This document shows, piece after piece, positions 56,267 through 64,000 of a stretch of 64,000 bases of DNA. The translations under genes were made by a program, and so were the position numbers. The stretch covers positions 34,513-98,512 of the forward strand of contig CACMGM010000003.1 of assembly GCA_902613275.1 (NCBI GenBank). Reading direction: 5' to 3'. The DNA comes from an uncultured Alphaproteobacteria bacterium. GTDB lineage: Bacteria; Pseudomonadota; Alphaproteobacteria; HIMB59; GCA-002718135. Numbering within the stretch: the first letter of the stretch is position 1; every line of letters begins with the position of its first letter. The notes beneath the pieces were generated by a model. That model did not search any database. It saw only the letters and a program-made list of their open reading frames with translations, and had not been told where the DNA came from.

Positions 56267-57182
56267 TATTTTATTAATTTTTTTATTTTTCTTTATTCTT
56301 TATATATATTTTTTTTTAAATAAAAATTTATTATTTAATTATAATCCTATAAATATAAAAAAAGGAGCAAATATTGAAGAGATTATTAATACTAATATTA
56401 ATAATTTATCTGAAGTAGAAATAGAGTTATTTAAAATTTATTTTAAGATTAATAAAATAATAAAAAATAATTTTATACATTATGGAGATTTCAAGATTAA
56501 TGATGATACTTCATTATTAGATTTTATAAATACGATAACTAAACCAAGCAATATTCTAACAAAAATTACTATTGTAGAAGGATGGTCAAAAAAAAAATTA
56601 GACATCGAATTATCTAAATTTTTTGACAATTTTTATTCAATACCACATAGTGATATTATAGCAGATACATATTTTATTCAAAAAAATACTGATTTTAATT
56701 TTTTTATTAACAAATTAAAAGATATTAAAAAAAATTTTTTTTTAAAATATCAAAACAATAAATTATTAAATAAATTTAGTATTCATGAAATAATGATTAT
56801 TGCATCTCTTTTAGAAAAAGAGGGATTAGATGAATTAGACAAAAAGAAAATATCCTCGGTAATTTTTAATAGGCTAAATGCAAATATGAAATTACAAATA
56901 GATGCAACTGTATTATATGCTATCACTAATGGTGATTATAAATTAGAAAGAAAGTTGCTTCTAAGAGATTTAAAATTAGATCACCCATTCAATACGTATA
57001 TTTATAATGGATTACCACCACAACCTATATCCTATGTTGGAAAGAAAACTTTAGATATATTATTTGAGAATTATCAGACTGATTTTTTGTTTTATTTTTT
57101 TGATAATTCTTTAAAGATGCATATATTCTCAAAAACTTATAAAGAGCATAAACAAAAACTAAATGAATACAGAAATAAGTAG
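56220..57182 (+). CDS. mltG: Endolytic murein transglycosylase MltG (YceG-like)
   Basis: About 320 residues depending on the start. There is one N-terminal membrane helix, then a LysM-like part, then the catalytic domain: 'IIASLLEKEG' with the active Glu, 'IDATVLYAIT' and 'HPFNTYIYNGLPPQPIS'. It cleaves nascent glycan strands and sets their length. No ATG is available before the membrane helix. A TTG at 56220 or 56226 lies within fabF, and a CTG at 56241 sits six bases after a GGAGGAA (56228-56234), so initiation is non-ATG and probably coupled to fabF termination. It overlaps gmk by 20 bases. Confidence 0.85.
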   Translation: MDLEEQTLHYYLKIFNILLIFLFFFILYIYFFLNKNLLFNYNPINIKKGANIEEIINTNINNLSEVEIELFKIYFKINKIIKNNFIHYGDFKINDDTSLLDFINTITKPSNILTKITIVEGWSKKKLDIELSKFFDNFYSIPHSDIIADTYFIQKNTDFNFFINKLKDIKKNFFLKYQNNKLLNKFSIHEIMIIASLLEKEGLDELDKKKISSVIFNRLNANMKLQIDATVLYAITNGDYKLERKLLLRDLKLDHPFNTYIYNGLPPQPISYVGKKTLDILFENYQTDFLFYFFDNSLKMHIFSKTYKEHKQKLNEYRNK

Positions 57183-57792
57183 TAAACTAATTATAATATC
57201 CTCTCCTTCTGGAGCGGGTAAAACAACTTTATGTAAATTACTAATAAAGAAAATGAAAAATATAAAACTTTCTATCTCTTATACCTCAAGAAGTAAAAGA
57301 TTGAATGAAATTGATGGTAAGGATTATTATTTTGTAAGTAAAAAAAAATTTGAAATATTAAAAAAGAAAAATTTTTTTATTGAAACAGCAATAAATTTTA
57401 ATAATTTGTATGGATCCCCTTTAAAAAATATTAATATTTCAAGAAAAAGAAACCAACATATTTTATTTGATATTGATTGGAAAGGAGCTCGTAAAATAAG
57501 AAAAAATTATAAAAAAGATGAAATTATAGATTTTTTTATTCTCCCACCATCCAAATCAGAACTAAAAAAAAGATTAATTAAAAGAGGCAGAGATAATAAT
57601 AAGGAAATAAATCTTAGACTTTCTTACGCTTTAGAAGAAATGAAACATTATAATGAATACAAATATGTTCTAATAAATGAAAAAGTTCTTAATACTGTGA
57701 ATGAAATAAAAAAAATAATTGAATATCATCAGCTTATCATGATTAAAAAAAATATTCTAAAAAATAAATTAAAAAAGATTATAAATAATTAA
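57163..57792 (+). CDS. gmk: Guanylate kinase
   Basis: 209 residues. P-loop 'SSPSGAGKTTL', GMP-binding 'SYTSRSKRLNEIDGKDYYF' and 'ILFDIDWKGARKI' are conserved. It phosphorylates GMP to GDP. It follows mltG in the common fab-mltG-gmk order; the yicC gene frequently found between them is absent. Its last 24 bases overlap the convergent rsmA. Confidence 0.95.
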   Translation: MNTEISSKLIIISSPSGAGKTTLCKLLIKKMKNIKLSISYTSRSKRLNEIDGKDYYFVSKKKFEILKKKNFFIETAINFNNLYGSPLKNINISRKRNQHILFDIDWKGARKIRKNYKKDEIIDFFILPPSKSELKKRLIKRGRDNNKEINLRLSYALEEMKHYNEYKYVLINEKVLNTVNEIKKIIEYHQLIMIKKNILKNKLKKIINN

Positions 57793-58488
57793 TAATTCAT
57801 TAATTTTTAATTGATCAACTCTCTTATTTAGTAAATGAATATCTGATTTAATTTTAATATTATTATATATTTTTTTTCTAACATTTTTAAAAATTATATT
57901 TGAAAAATTATTAATTTTAAGAAAATTGATTTTATTTTTATTTAATATAAATTTTACTACTGTAGATTTAACTTTTGGTTTAGGATTAAAAACATTTGCA
58001 GAAACATCAAAGCATCTAGTATATTTTGAAACAATTTTTGTTAAAAATTTGTATTTATTCATTTTTGGTAAATCATAATCAAACTTCATTGCTACTTCTT
58101 TTTGAATCATAAATATCATTTCATTAATATTTTTATTAAAATTATAGAGATACAATATAATTTTAGTACTCACGTTATAAGGTAAGTTTGAAAATACAAT
58201 TAAATCTTTATAATCAGTTAAATTTGATTTGAGTATGTCAACATTAATGATATTTATGTTTTTATTATTTTTATATTTATCTTTTAGAAAAATTGATATT
58301 TTATAATCTTTTTCAATAAGTAAAATTTTTTTTGGATTTTTTTTTAAAATTTCATCAGTCAGAAAACCATATCCTGGACCAATTTCAAGAATATTTTTAT
58401 TTTTAATCCTTGTCTGATTAACAATTTTTTTAGAAATATTATGATCAACTAAAAAATTTTGGCTTAATGATTTTTTAGCTCTTTCCAT
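57769..58488 (-). CDS. rsmA: 16S rRNA (adenine1518/1519-N6) dimethyltransferase
   Basis: 239 residues, shorter than E. coli KsgA (273) mainly at the C-terminus. 'LSQNFLVD', the SAM motif 'ILEIGPGYGFLT', and the catalytic 'FSNLPYNVST' are intact. It dimethylates two adenines in helix 45 of 16S rRNA late in 30S assembly. It is the last gene of the lptF-lptG-lptD-surA-pdxA-rsmA series, and overlaps pdxA by 14 bases. Confidence 0.95.
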   Translation of the reverse strand: MERAKKSLSQNFLVDHNISKKIVNQTRIKNKNILEIGPGYGFLTDEILKKNPKKILLIEKDYKISIFLKDKYKNNKNINIINVDILKSNLTDYKDLIVFSNLPYNVSTKIILYLYNFNKNINEMIFMIQKEVAMKFDYDLPKMNKYKFLTKIVSKYTRCFDVSANVFNPKPKVKSTVVKFILNKNKINFLKINNFSNIIFKNVRKKIYNNIKIKSDIHLLNKRVDQLKINELLIIYNLF

Positions 58489-59449
58489 TAATCAATCTAT
58501 GTTTAGCAATTCTTTTAATTAACCTGTAACAATTTATAAATGATTTATTTGATACTTTCTTAGAGCCTACTAGATCGTAAGCTGTACCGTGATCGGGTGA
58601 TGTTCTAATTATGTCTAAATTACCTGTATAGTTAACTCCTGTAAATTGACTAATAAATTTAAACGGTATTAAAGCTTGATCATGATACATAAAAATAAAG
58701 CAATCATAATTTTTTAAATTTTTTTTAATTAATATACTATCAGCTGAATACGGTCCACTAACCAGAATTCCATTTGTTTTAAGTTTATTAATCACTGGTA
58801 TTAATAGTTTTTTTTCTTCTAGTCCTATTTCACCATTTTCTCCAGCATGTGGATTTAATCCCGATATTATCATTTTTGGTTTTGCGATATTGAAATCAAT
58901 ACTTAAAGTTTTATTCAAATTATATATTTGATTATATAAAAAATTTTTTCTAGAAATGTTCTTTGATATTTTCTTTACTTCTATGTGAGTTGTTAATGGA
59001 GAAACTATAATTTTTTCATGATATAAAATCATATTTGAATATCTTTTTTTATCTATTTTTTGAAAATATTCAGTATGACCTGAAAAATTTTTATATATTT
59101 TCTTTTTAATTAAATCTTTTCTTAAGGGCAGAGTGATTAATCCTATACAAACTTTTTTAACACATAAATTATAAGCATATCTTAATGATTTAAATGAATT
59201 ATCTTCTAAGTCTTTAGCATTATAAGAAAAAATATTAATTTTATCTTTGAATAAAATTAGATCTTTAGAATTTTTATTTACTATATTTGTTTTATATTTT
59301 AATTTTTTCTTTTTTATATATTTGTTAATAATATCAATATTCGTGAATAAAATAAAATTACTAAATTTTTTATCTTTTAATGTTTTTAAAAATATTTCTA
59401 TTCCTATACCTTTAATATCACCAATAGTTACACCTATAATATTATTCAT
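58475..59449 (-). CDS. pdxA: 4-hydroxythreonine-4-phosphate dehydrogenase
   Basis: 324 residues. 'GDIKGIGIEI', 'FSGHTEYFQ', 'GLNPHAGENGEIG', 'GPYSADSI' and 'MYHDQALIPFK' are the family blocks, including the metal-binding His residues. It works in pyridoxal phosphate synthesis by the DXP-dependent route. Placement between surA and rsmA is conserved from E. coli. It overlaps both neighbours slightly. Confidence 0.95.
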   Translation of the reverse strand: MNNIIGVTIGDIKGIGIEIFLKTLKDKKFSNFILFTNIDIINKYIKKKKLKYKTNIVNKNSKDLILFKDKINIFSYNAKDLEDNSFKSLRYAYNLCVKKVCIGLITLPLRKDLIKKKIYKNFSGHTEYFQKIDKKRYSNMILYHEKIIVSPLTTHIEVKKISKNISRKNFLYNQIYNLNKTLSIDFNIAKPKMIISGLNPHAGENGEIGLEEKKLLIPVINKLKTNGILVSGPYSADSILIKKNLKNYDCFIFMYHDQALIPFKFISQFTGVNYTGNLDIIRTSPDHGTAYDLVGSKKVSNKSFINCYRLIKRIAKHRLINGKS

Positions 59450-60551
59450 TGAATTTAACTAGATTGTATATTTTTGAATACTTATCAATAAATTTTTTTT
59501 CAATATTGTTTATATTTAAATTTACAATTTTATTGAGATTTACATTTTTTAATATATCTTTATCAAACTTTATTTCACATAAAATTACGTATATGTGCTC
59601 ATCATTATTTAAAAACTTAATATAGTCATCAATATCTAATAAATTATTTTTTAGATCATCATTTAAATCATTAAATCTATATTCTTTGCTAATTATATTT
59701 GTGGAATCAATTAATTTGATTAGATTTTTACATTTTAGATAATCTTTATCGAGTTCATTTTTAGATCTAATACTAAATATATTAGCAATTATTCCATCAT
59801 AAGTTGCAAACTTTTTTTCTATAAATATTAACGATAGGGAATCATTTTTACTTAAGACAAAAAAATTTTTATTTTGTAATATATTTTTTCTTAAATTATA
59901 ATTTATTTCTGTAACATTTTTTATTTCTTTTTCTTTTAAGAAAAAATCAATATTATTTTCATTTAAAAATTCAATTAAATTTTCAATATTAATATTATTT
60001 AAATTATTAATTTTATTTTTTAATTTTTTATCATTTATTTTAAAATTAACATACTTTATTTTAAGATTGTATAAAAGGTCAATTTCTTCTTTTGGAGTAT
60101 CTAAATTACCAATACTTGAATTAAGTGTTTTCTCTAATACAATTTTTCTTGTGAAATCAATTTTTATATTATTTAAAATATTTTCTTCATCTATCTCATA
60201 ACTATAATTTCTATTATTTTTAATATTATTATTTAATATATTACTATAAATTTCCTTTATCTTTTCATTGTGATTATTACCTTTAAAATTTTTTGAATAA
60301 TATTCATAAAATAAGTTTGCTGATATGAAGTCATCAATAATTTTATTTTTACTAATTTTTTCATTATTTCCAACAAAATCTAAATACTGAAATCTTTTTT
60401 CTAAATCTAATTGAGTAAAAGTAGTTTGATTAATTTTAAATATTATTCTGTTTTCCAAGCTTGATACATCTGAATAGTAAAATAATATTAGTAATAGAAT
60501 TAAAATTTTAATATCAAATATTTTAATTGTTTTCAAATTTTGTTTCATCAA
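59442..60551 (-). CDS. surA: SurA-like periplasmic chaperone
   Basis: 369 residues, very Asn/Ile/Lys-rich. A hydrophobic segment near residues 12-28 acts as a signal peptide, followed by 'IIFKINQTTFTQLDLEKRF' and 'KIIDDFISANLFYEYY', the SurA N-terminal domain pattern. I cannot find a parvulin active-site motif (for example a GGxLG block), so the isomerase domain seems degenerate or lost. Identity rests on this N-terminus and on position between lptD and pdxA. It would escort LptD and other outer-membrane proteins. Confidence 0.75.
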   Translation of the reverse strand: MMKQNLKTIKIFDIKILILLLILFYYSDVSSLENRIIFKINQTTFTQLDLEKRFQYLDFVGNNEKISKNKIIDDFISANLFYEYYSKNFKGNNHNEKIKEIYSNILNNNIKNNRNYSYEIDEENILNNIKIDFTRKIVLEKTLNSSIGNLDTPKEEIDLLYNLKIKYVNFKINDKKLKNKINNLNNINIENLIEFLNENNIDFFLKEKEIKNVTEINYNLRKNILQNKNFFVLSKNDSLSLIFIEKKFATYDGIIANIFSIRSKNELDKDYLKCKNLIKLIDSTNIISKEYRFNDLNDDLKNNLLDIDDYIKFLNNDEHIYVILCEIKFDKDILKNVNLNKIVNLNINNIEKKFIDKYSKIYNLVKFNE

Positions 60552-62766
60552 TTTTTACATTTTCCCATTCTATATCTTGTTTATCATTTTCAGATACTGC
60601 TAAGTTTGTTGATTTATAACTGCCAATATTTTTAAATGAAAACATAATTGTTAAAATATCTTGTGGTTTTAAGCTATCTTCTTCATATGACTTTCTATTG
60701 AAATCAATATTAATGCCGAAACACTCATCAAAATAACTATAGCCAATTGTATATTCTTTATTTATCTCTTCTTTAAGATCATAGAGTCCATTAAAATTAA
60801 TTGTAGAAAATTTTGAAATTTTCTTACTTAAAAATGAATAATTAATTGTTTCTATATCTTTGCTAACAATATTATTTATTTTTGAATTGTGATCAAGGTA
60901 AGATAAATTTATATCACCATACTTTGTAATAGATTTTACATTTACATTTTGTTTTTTTAAATATGAATCATTAACATCGTATCTGAAATTATACGTAATC
61001 TCATTTTTATTAAAATATTCTAATGATCCAAGCAAATCACTTAAATGATCCTCATTTCCTTGTTCATTATGAAAATTACTATTATTTGTAATTTCGTAGG
61101 ATTGTGATAAATTTGATTTTATATTCTTTGTAAAAGCACTAAAACCGTAAGTTATTCTCTTTGAATTATCCATTTTGTCATTTCCGCTGTATCTATTTAA
61201 TCGATATACATTTTCAATAGAAAAATCATTATTAGTTGAATCTTCATTTGATAATTTATTACTATTAGATATTCCAGGACTTATTACAGCATGTATTTTT
61301 GGATTAAATGTTATATTTGGTAAATGCTTTTTAAGCTTAAATGGACTTTCAGAGCTGATTCCAATTATTGGAAAAAATCTATAGTATGAACCTGTTTTAT
61401 AGTTACTACCACTTATTAATTTATTTTCAGTATTAAATATTTGATTATATATTTCAGCATCAAATGAAATTTTTGAATTAAAATTTATTATTTCTTTATT
61501 AATATCATATTTATGTGACATCTTTTGTTGATTTTTTGCATGTATAATTGTGCTTTTCTCTCTAAAAATATTATAAAATTCAAAATCAGAATATGAAATA
61601 AATCCAAATTTGTTATTATAACCTGTAAAGTATTTTACTTTTGGTAATACTGTGGGAATCATTTTATTATCTTCATTTTCTTGATTAGTTTGATAAAAAT
61701 TTAAACTAACTTTTAATTGGTCATCAATTTTTCTTAAATTAAAACCTTCTAAATTTATATTTGTTGATAACGAATTAGTGTAACTTAAATCATCATTAGG
61801 TTTAGTTATTTGAATATAATTTTTTGAAGTTTGCAATGCAGAGTCTATTTGAACTCTATAATTTTTATTAAGATTTTTATTAAATTGTGTTATTAAACTA
61901 GCATCAGTTAACCATTTATTGTTATTTTTATTTTCAAAATTTGAATCAAAAGTTAAATCAGTTTTAAAATTTCCTCCAGAAATAACTTGATTATAATCAA
62001 ATATAAATCTTTGAGATGAATCGACACCACCTCCATAGCGAATGATAGGTGTAAACAAAAGTTCTTTATCAGTAGAAATATTGAAATAATAAGGGAATGA
62101 TGTTGATTGTGAAGTTTTAGTATCAAAAAAATTTAAAGCCACAGATGGTGTTAAGAAGCCTGATTTCCTCTCTTTTCTTAATGGAGAAGGTGTAACAATA
62201 TAAGGAATATAAAATACTGGAGTATTGAGAACTCTCATTTTAGAGTGTTTTTGATATAAAAATAGGTTTTCATTGTCGTGAAGTATTTTCTCACCTTCTA
62301 GTTGCCAAGTAGGGCAAATAAATTTTCCAATTTTAATTCTTGAATTACAAGGTGTATAAACACCTTTTGAAATTATATCAATTTCACCCTTTCTTTTAAG
62401 TTTATTTCCAATAAGTCTTGAACCATCATTTAATCTAATTTTAGGATTATTAAATTCTGCAAATTTAAGATCTTTGATAAAAAATCCATTTTCTCCTTCA
62501 AAAAAATTATTTTTATTATCTTTAAAAGTAAATTTAGTAGGTAAGATAATTTTTTCCTCAATTTTATTATAAATTATTAATTCTGATAAAATTATTTGAT
62601 TTTCTTGAAATATTTTTGCATTACCTTTAGCAATTATATTTTCATCTTCATCATAAGAAATTGAATCTGCATAAATTAGTATTTCTTTCGCATTATTTAA
62701 ATTAGGTATAGTTAAAGAAAATATAATAAAAAATAATAAAATGATTAAATTATGAATTTTACTCAT
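60523..62766 (-). CDS. lptD: LPS-assembly outer-membrane protein LptD
   Basis: 747 residues from ATG 62766 ('MSKIHNLIILLF'), which provides a normal signal peptide; the ATG at 62796 is inside lptG. The N-terminal jellyroll ('ILIYADSISYDEDENIIAKG') is OstA/LptA-like, 'GVYTPC' and 'CPTWQ' hold conserved cysteines, 'YIPYIVTPSPLRKERKSGFL' is the entry to the beta barrel, and the rest is amphipathic strands. With LptE it inserts LPS in the outer leaflet. Presence of this operon implies an LPS-bearing Gram-negative cell. Confidence 0.9.
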   Translation of the reverse strand: MSKIHNLIILLFFIIFSLTIPNLNNAKEILIYADSISYDEDENIIAKGNAKIFQENQIILSELIIYNKIEEKIILPTKFTFKDNKNNFFEGENGFFIKDLKFAEFNNPKIRLNDGSRLIGNKLKRKGEIDIISKGVYTPCNSRIKIGKFICPTWQLEGEKILHDNENLFLYQKHSKMRVLNTPVFYIPYIVTPSPLRKERKSGFLTPSVALNFFDTKTSQSTSFPYYFNISTDKELLFTPIIRYGGGVDSSQRFIFDYNQVISGGNFKTDLTFDSNFENKNNNKWLTDASLITQFNKNLNKNYRVQIDSALQTSKNYIQITKPNDDLSYTNSLSTNINLEGFNLRKIDDQLKVSLNFYQTNQENEDNKMIPTVLPKVKYFTGYNNKFGFISYSDFEFYNIFREKSTIIHAKNQQKMSHKYDINKEIINFNSKISFDAEIYNQIFNTENKLISGSNYKTGSYYRFFPIIGISSESPFKLKKHLPNITFNPKIHAVISPGISNSNKLSNEDSTNNDFSIENVYRLNRYSGNDKMDNSKRITYGFSAFTKNIKSNLSQSYEITNNSNFHNEQGNEDHLSDLLGSLEYFNKNEITYNFRYDVNDSYLKKQNVNVKSITKYGDINLSYLDHNSKINNIVSKDIETINYSFLSKKISKFSTINFNGLYDLKEEINKEYTIGYSYFDECFGINIDFNRKSYEEDSLKPQDILTIMFSFKNIGSYKSTNLAVSENDKQDIEWENVKIDETKFENN

Positions 62767-63838
62767 TTTCAATTTTAATAATTTGATATAATCCAATAAA
62801 AAATGGAATTAAAAAAATAATTAAATATGACATTAGAAAATTTAACGATAAACTAACTGTCAATTTAGTTACTAGCTCTTTTAACAAAAAAATCATAAAA
62901 CCTACAGATATAGCTAAAAATAAAACTTTAAAAAAATTCTCATTTCTTTGAAACTTACTTGTAAAACCTAAAATTACAAAACCTAAAATTACTATAAAAA
63001 TTGGCTTAAGTATTTCTGATAAGTAATATAACCCGATTTCTGAAGAATATAAGTTAAATTTAGATAGTGTTCTTGAATGATTTAAGTATTTGAAAAATGG
63101 TACAAGTTTATATTTTGAAATAGAATTTATTAAATTTTTGTCATTAAAATTAATTTTTAATTTGTAGTCTTTTAAAGTTGAATAATTTGAGTTATTTAGA
63201 TTATAGATATTAACATCTTTTAATAAAAAAAGATTATTTTCAAACTCTCCATTTTCTGCCATTATTAATTTATTAGAACCATCAATAATTTGTAAAATTA
63301 TTATATTATTTGCATTCATATTACGTAAATTTATATTTTTGATATTAATGTAACTAGAATTTTGTTGATCTATATTGTTTTTGATCCACATTTCATTATT
63401 TGATATTTTAATAGAATATAAACTTTTATCTTTTTTATCTAATTTAGAATCATATATTTTTTCCATAAATACCGATAATGGATTTATGAGAAATAAAAAT
63501 AATAATCCCATTATAAAAATAGCTAAAGCAATAGGAACAAAGATATCAAATATAGAATAACCTAGATTTCTCATTGAAACGAATTCATTATTACTAATTA
63601 GATTTCTAATTAAGAACGTAATACTTATAATAGTCACAAACGGGATTATTTCATTTAAAATTGAAGGATATTTTAAAAATGAAAAGTAAATAAAATTAAT
63701 AATATTTTTATCACCCTCAGAAATAATCCTTGAAAGCTCCAATAGATTTACAAAAATTATAAATAACGAAATGATTAAAAAATTAATAACTAAATATTTG
63801 TTTGTTAAATAAAATAAATAAATATTAATTTTTTTCAT
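62759..63838 (-). CDS. lptG: LPS export ABC transporter permease LptG
   Basis: 359 residues from ATG 63838 ('MKKINIYLFYLTNKYLVINF', 20 residues). A frame start at 63901 is rejected because it lies within the upstream permease gene and adds a second hydrophobic segment. YjgP/YjgQ family: three N-terminal helices, 'NLISNNEFVSMRNLGYS' (coupling helix with the conserved Glu-Arg pattern), a periplasmic beta-jellyroll, then three C-terminal helices. It passes LPS from the inner membrane to the Lpt bridge ending in LptD, its downstream neighbour. Confidence 0.85.
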   Translation of the reverse strand: MKKINIYLFYLTNKYLVINFLIISLFIIFVNLLELSRIISEGDKNIINFIYFSFLKYPSILNEIIPFVTIISITFLIRNLISNNEFVSMRNLGYSIFDIFVPIALAIFIMGLLFLFLINPLSVFMEKIYDSKLDKKDKSLYSIKISNNEMWIKNNIDQQNSSYINIKNINLRNMNANNIIILQIIDGSNKLIMAENGEFENNLFLLKDVNIYNLNNSNYSTLKDYKLKINFNDKNLINSISKYKLVPFFKYLNHSRTLSKFNLYSSEIGLYYLSEILKPIFIVILGFVILGFTSKFQRNENFFKVLFLAISVGFMIFLLKELVTKLTVSLSLNFLMSYLIIFLIPFFIGLYQIIKIENE

Positions 63839-64000
63839 ATTTTTTTTTAATATTTGAAATGAAGAAAGAAGTAAAAATAAGAAGCAGAGCAAATAACGCA
63901 TAACTATAAATAGCTATTTCAGAGTTCTTTAATATTTGATTTATAATTATTATAGATGTGCATGAAAATGAAAAATAGATATTATTAAAAGTATCAAATT
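63825..64000 (-). CDS. lptF: Probable LPS export permease LptF, C-terminal end (rest outside window)
   Basis: An open frame enters from the right edge and stops with TAA at 63827-63825, giving 58 residues that overlap lptG by 14 bases. They include two hydrophobic stretches and end 'ISNIKKKYEKN', a basic cytosolic tail, which fits the last helices of a YjgP/YjgQ permease. The assignment relies mainly on the standard lptF-lptG order. Confidence 0.6.
   Translation of the reverse strand, partial: FDTFNNIYFSFSCTSIIIINQILKNSEIAIYSYALFALLLIFTSFFISNIKKKYEKN

Noticed and set aside
1..64000. Mobile elements, prophage genes, CRISPR repeats, restriction-modification or toxin-antitoxin genes
   Set aside because: I looked for transposase or integrase motifs, regularly spaced repeats and paired small defence genes and saw none.

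Overview
The window is a very AT-rich, densely packed stretch of what looks like a free-living marine alphaproteobacterium with a streamlined genome (SAR11 or AEGEAN-169/HIMB59-like). That placement is my inference. It rests on low GC, gene ends that abut or overlap, a GAAC-N7-GAAC SOS box before recA, DUF2794 and DUF3553 proteins, a one-cysteine DksA, and the order rpsF-rpsR-rplI-dnaB-alr. I see no insertion sequence, prophage, integrase, CRISPR array or restriction system; apart from one small decayed gene the window is chromosomal housekeeping plus two catabolic clusters.

Region 1-4.3 kb: the 3' end of a ScfR/RamB-type regulator, then a minus-strand set (an NADPH-dependent oxidoreductase, carnitine 3-dehydrogenase, a BKACE/dehydrocarnitine cleavage enzyme) with a divergent hotdog thioesterase. 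Together these form a credible L-carnitine to glycine betaine route. A PhnZ/MIOX-like HD-domain protein follows. Region 4.3-12.7 kb: a polyamine block with agmatine deiminase, N-carbamoylputrescine amidase, a four-gene putrescine/spermidine ABC transporter, a gamma-glutamylputrescine synthetase-like protein and its oxidase partner. It would import or make putrescine and channel it into the gamma-glutamyl route.

Region 12.7-30.8 kb: housekeeping genes (tsaC, an orphan parA, glmU, type II DAHP synthase, nadE, gltX, cimA, trmJ, rpsD, rarD, grxD, bolA, purB, map, a CinA-like protein, tRNA-Leu(UAA), a VOC protein, nadK, moaA, DUF3553, dksA, recA). Region 30.8-42.1 kb: alaS, icd, a LOG-family protein, an RND efflux pump with its adaptor, rlmE and guaA. 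A 238-base gap after guaA carries the remnant of a small gene.

Region 42.3-53 kb: DUF2794, a thioredoxin-fold protein, the outer-membrane-associated order yfgM-bamB-der, then on the minus strand rpsF-rpsR-rplI, dnaB, alr, an MMPL/RND exporter and cvpA. The rpsF leader folds into what looks like the S6:S18 autoregulatory motif. Region 53-64 kb: fatty acid synthesis fabD-fabG-acpP-fabF with mltG and gmk, converging on the envelope operon lptF-lptG-lptD-surA-pdxA-rsmA.

Two organisational themes recur. Convergent genes end back to back or overlap, three times exactly sharing a six-base palindromic stop pair, with only one convincing intrinsic terminator in the window. Two promoters (rpsD, alaS) sit so close to the start codon that nearly leaderless transcripts are expected. 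I did not find an obviously new multi-gene system; the best leads are the HD-domain oxygenase-like protein beside the carnitine genes, the gene remnant after guaA, and the regulatory RNA elements.
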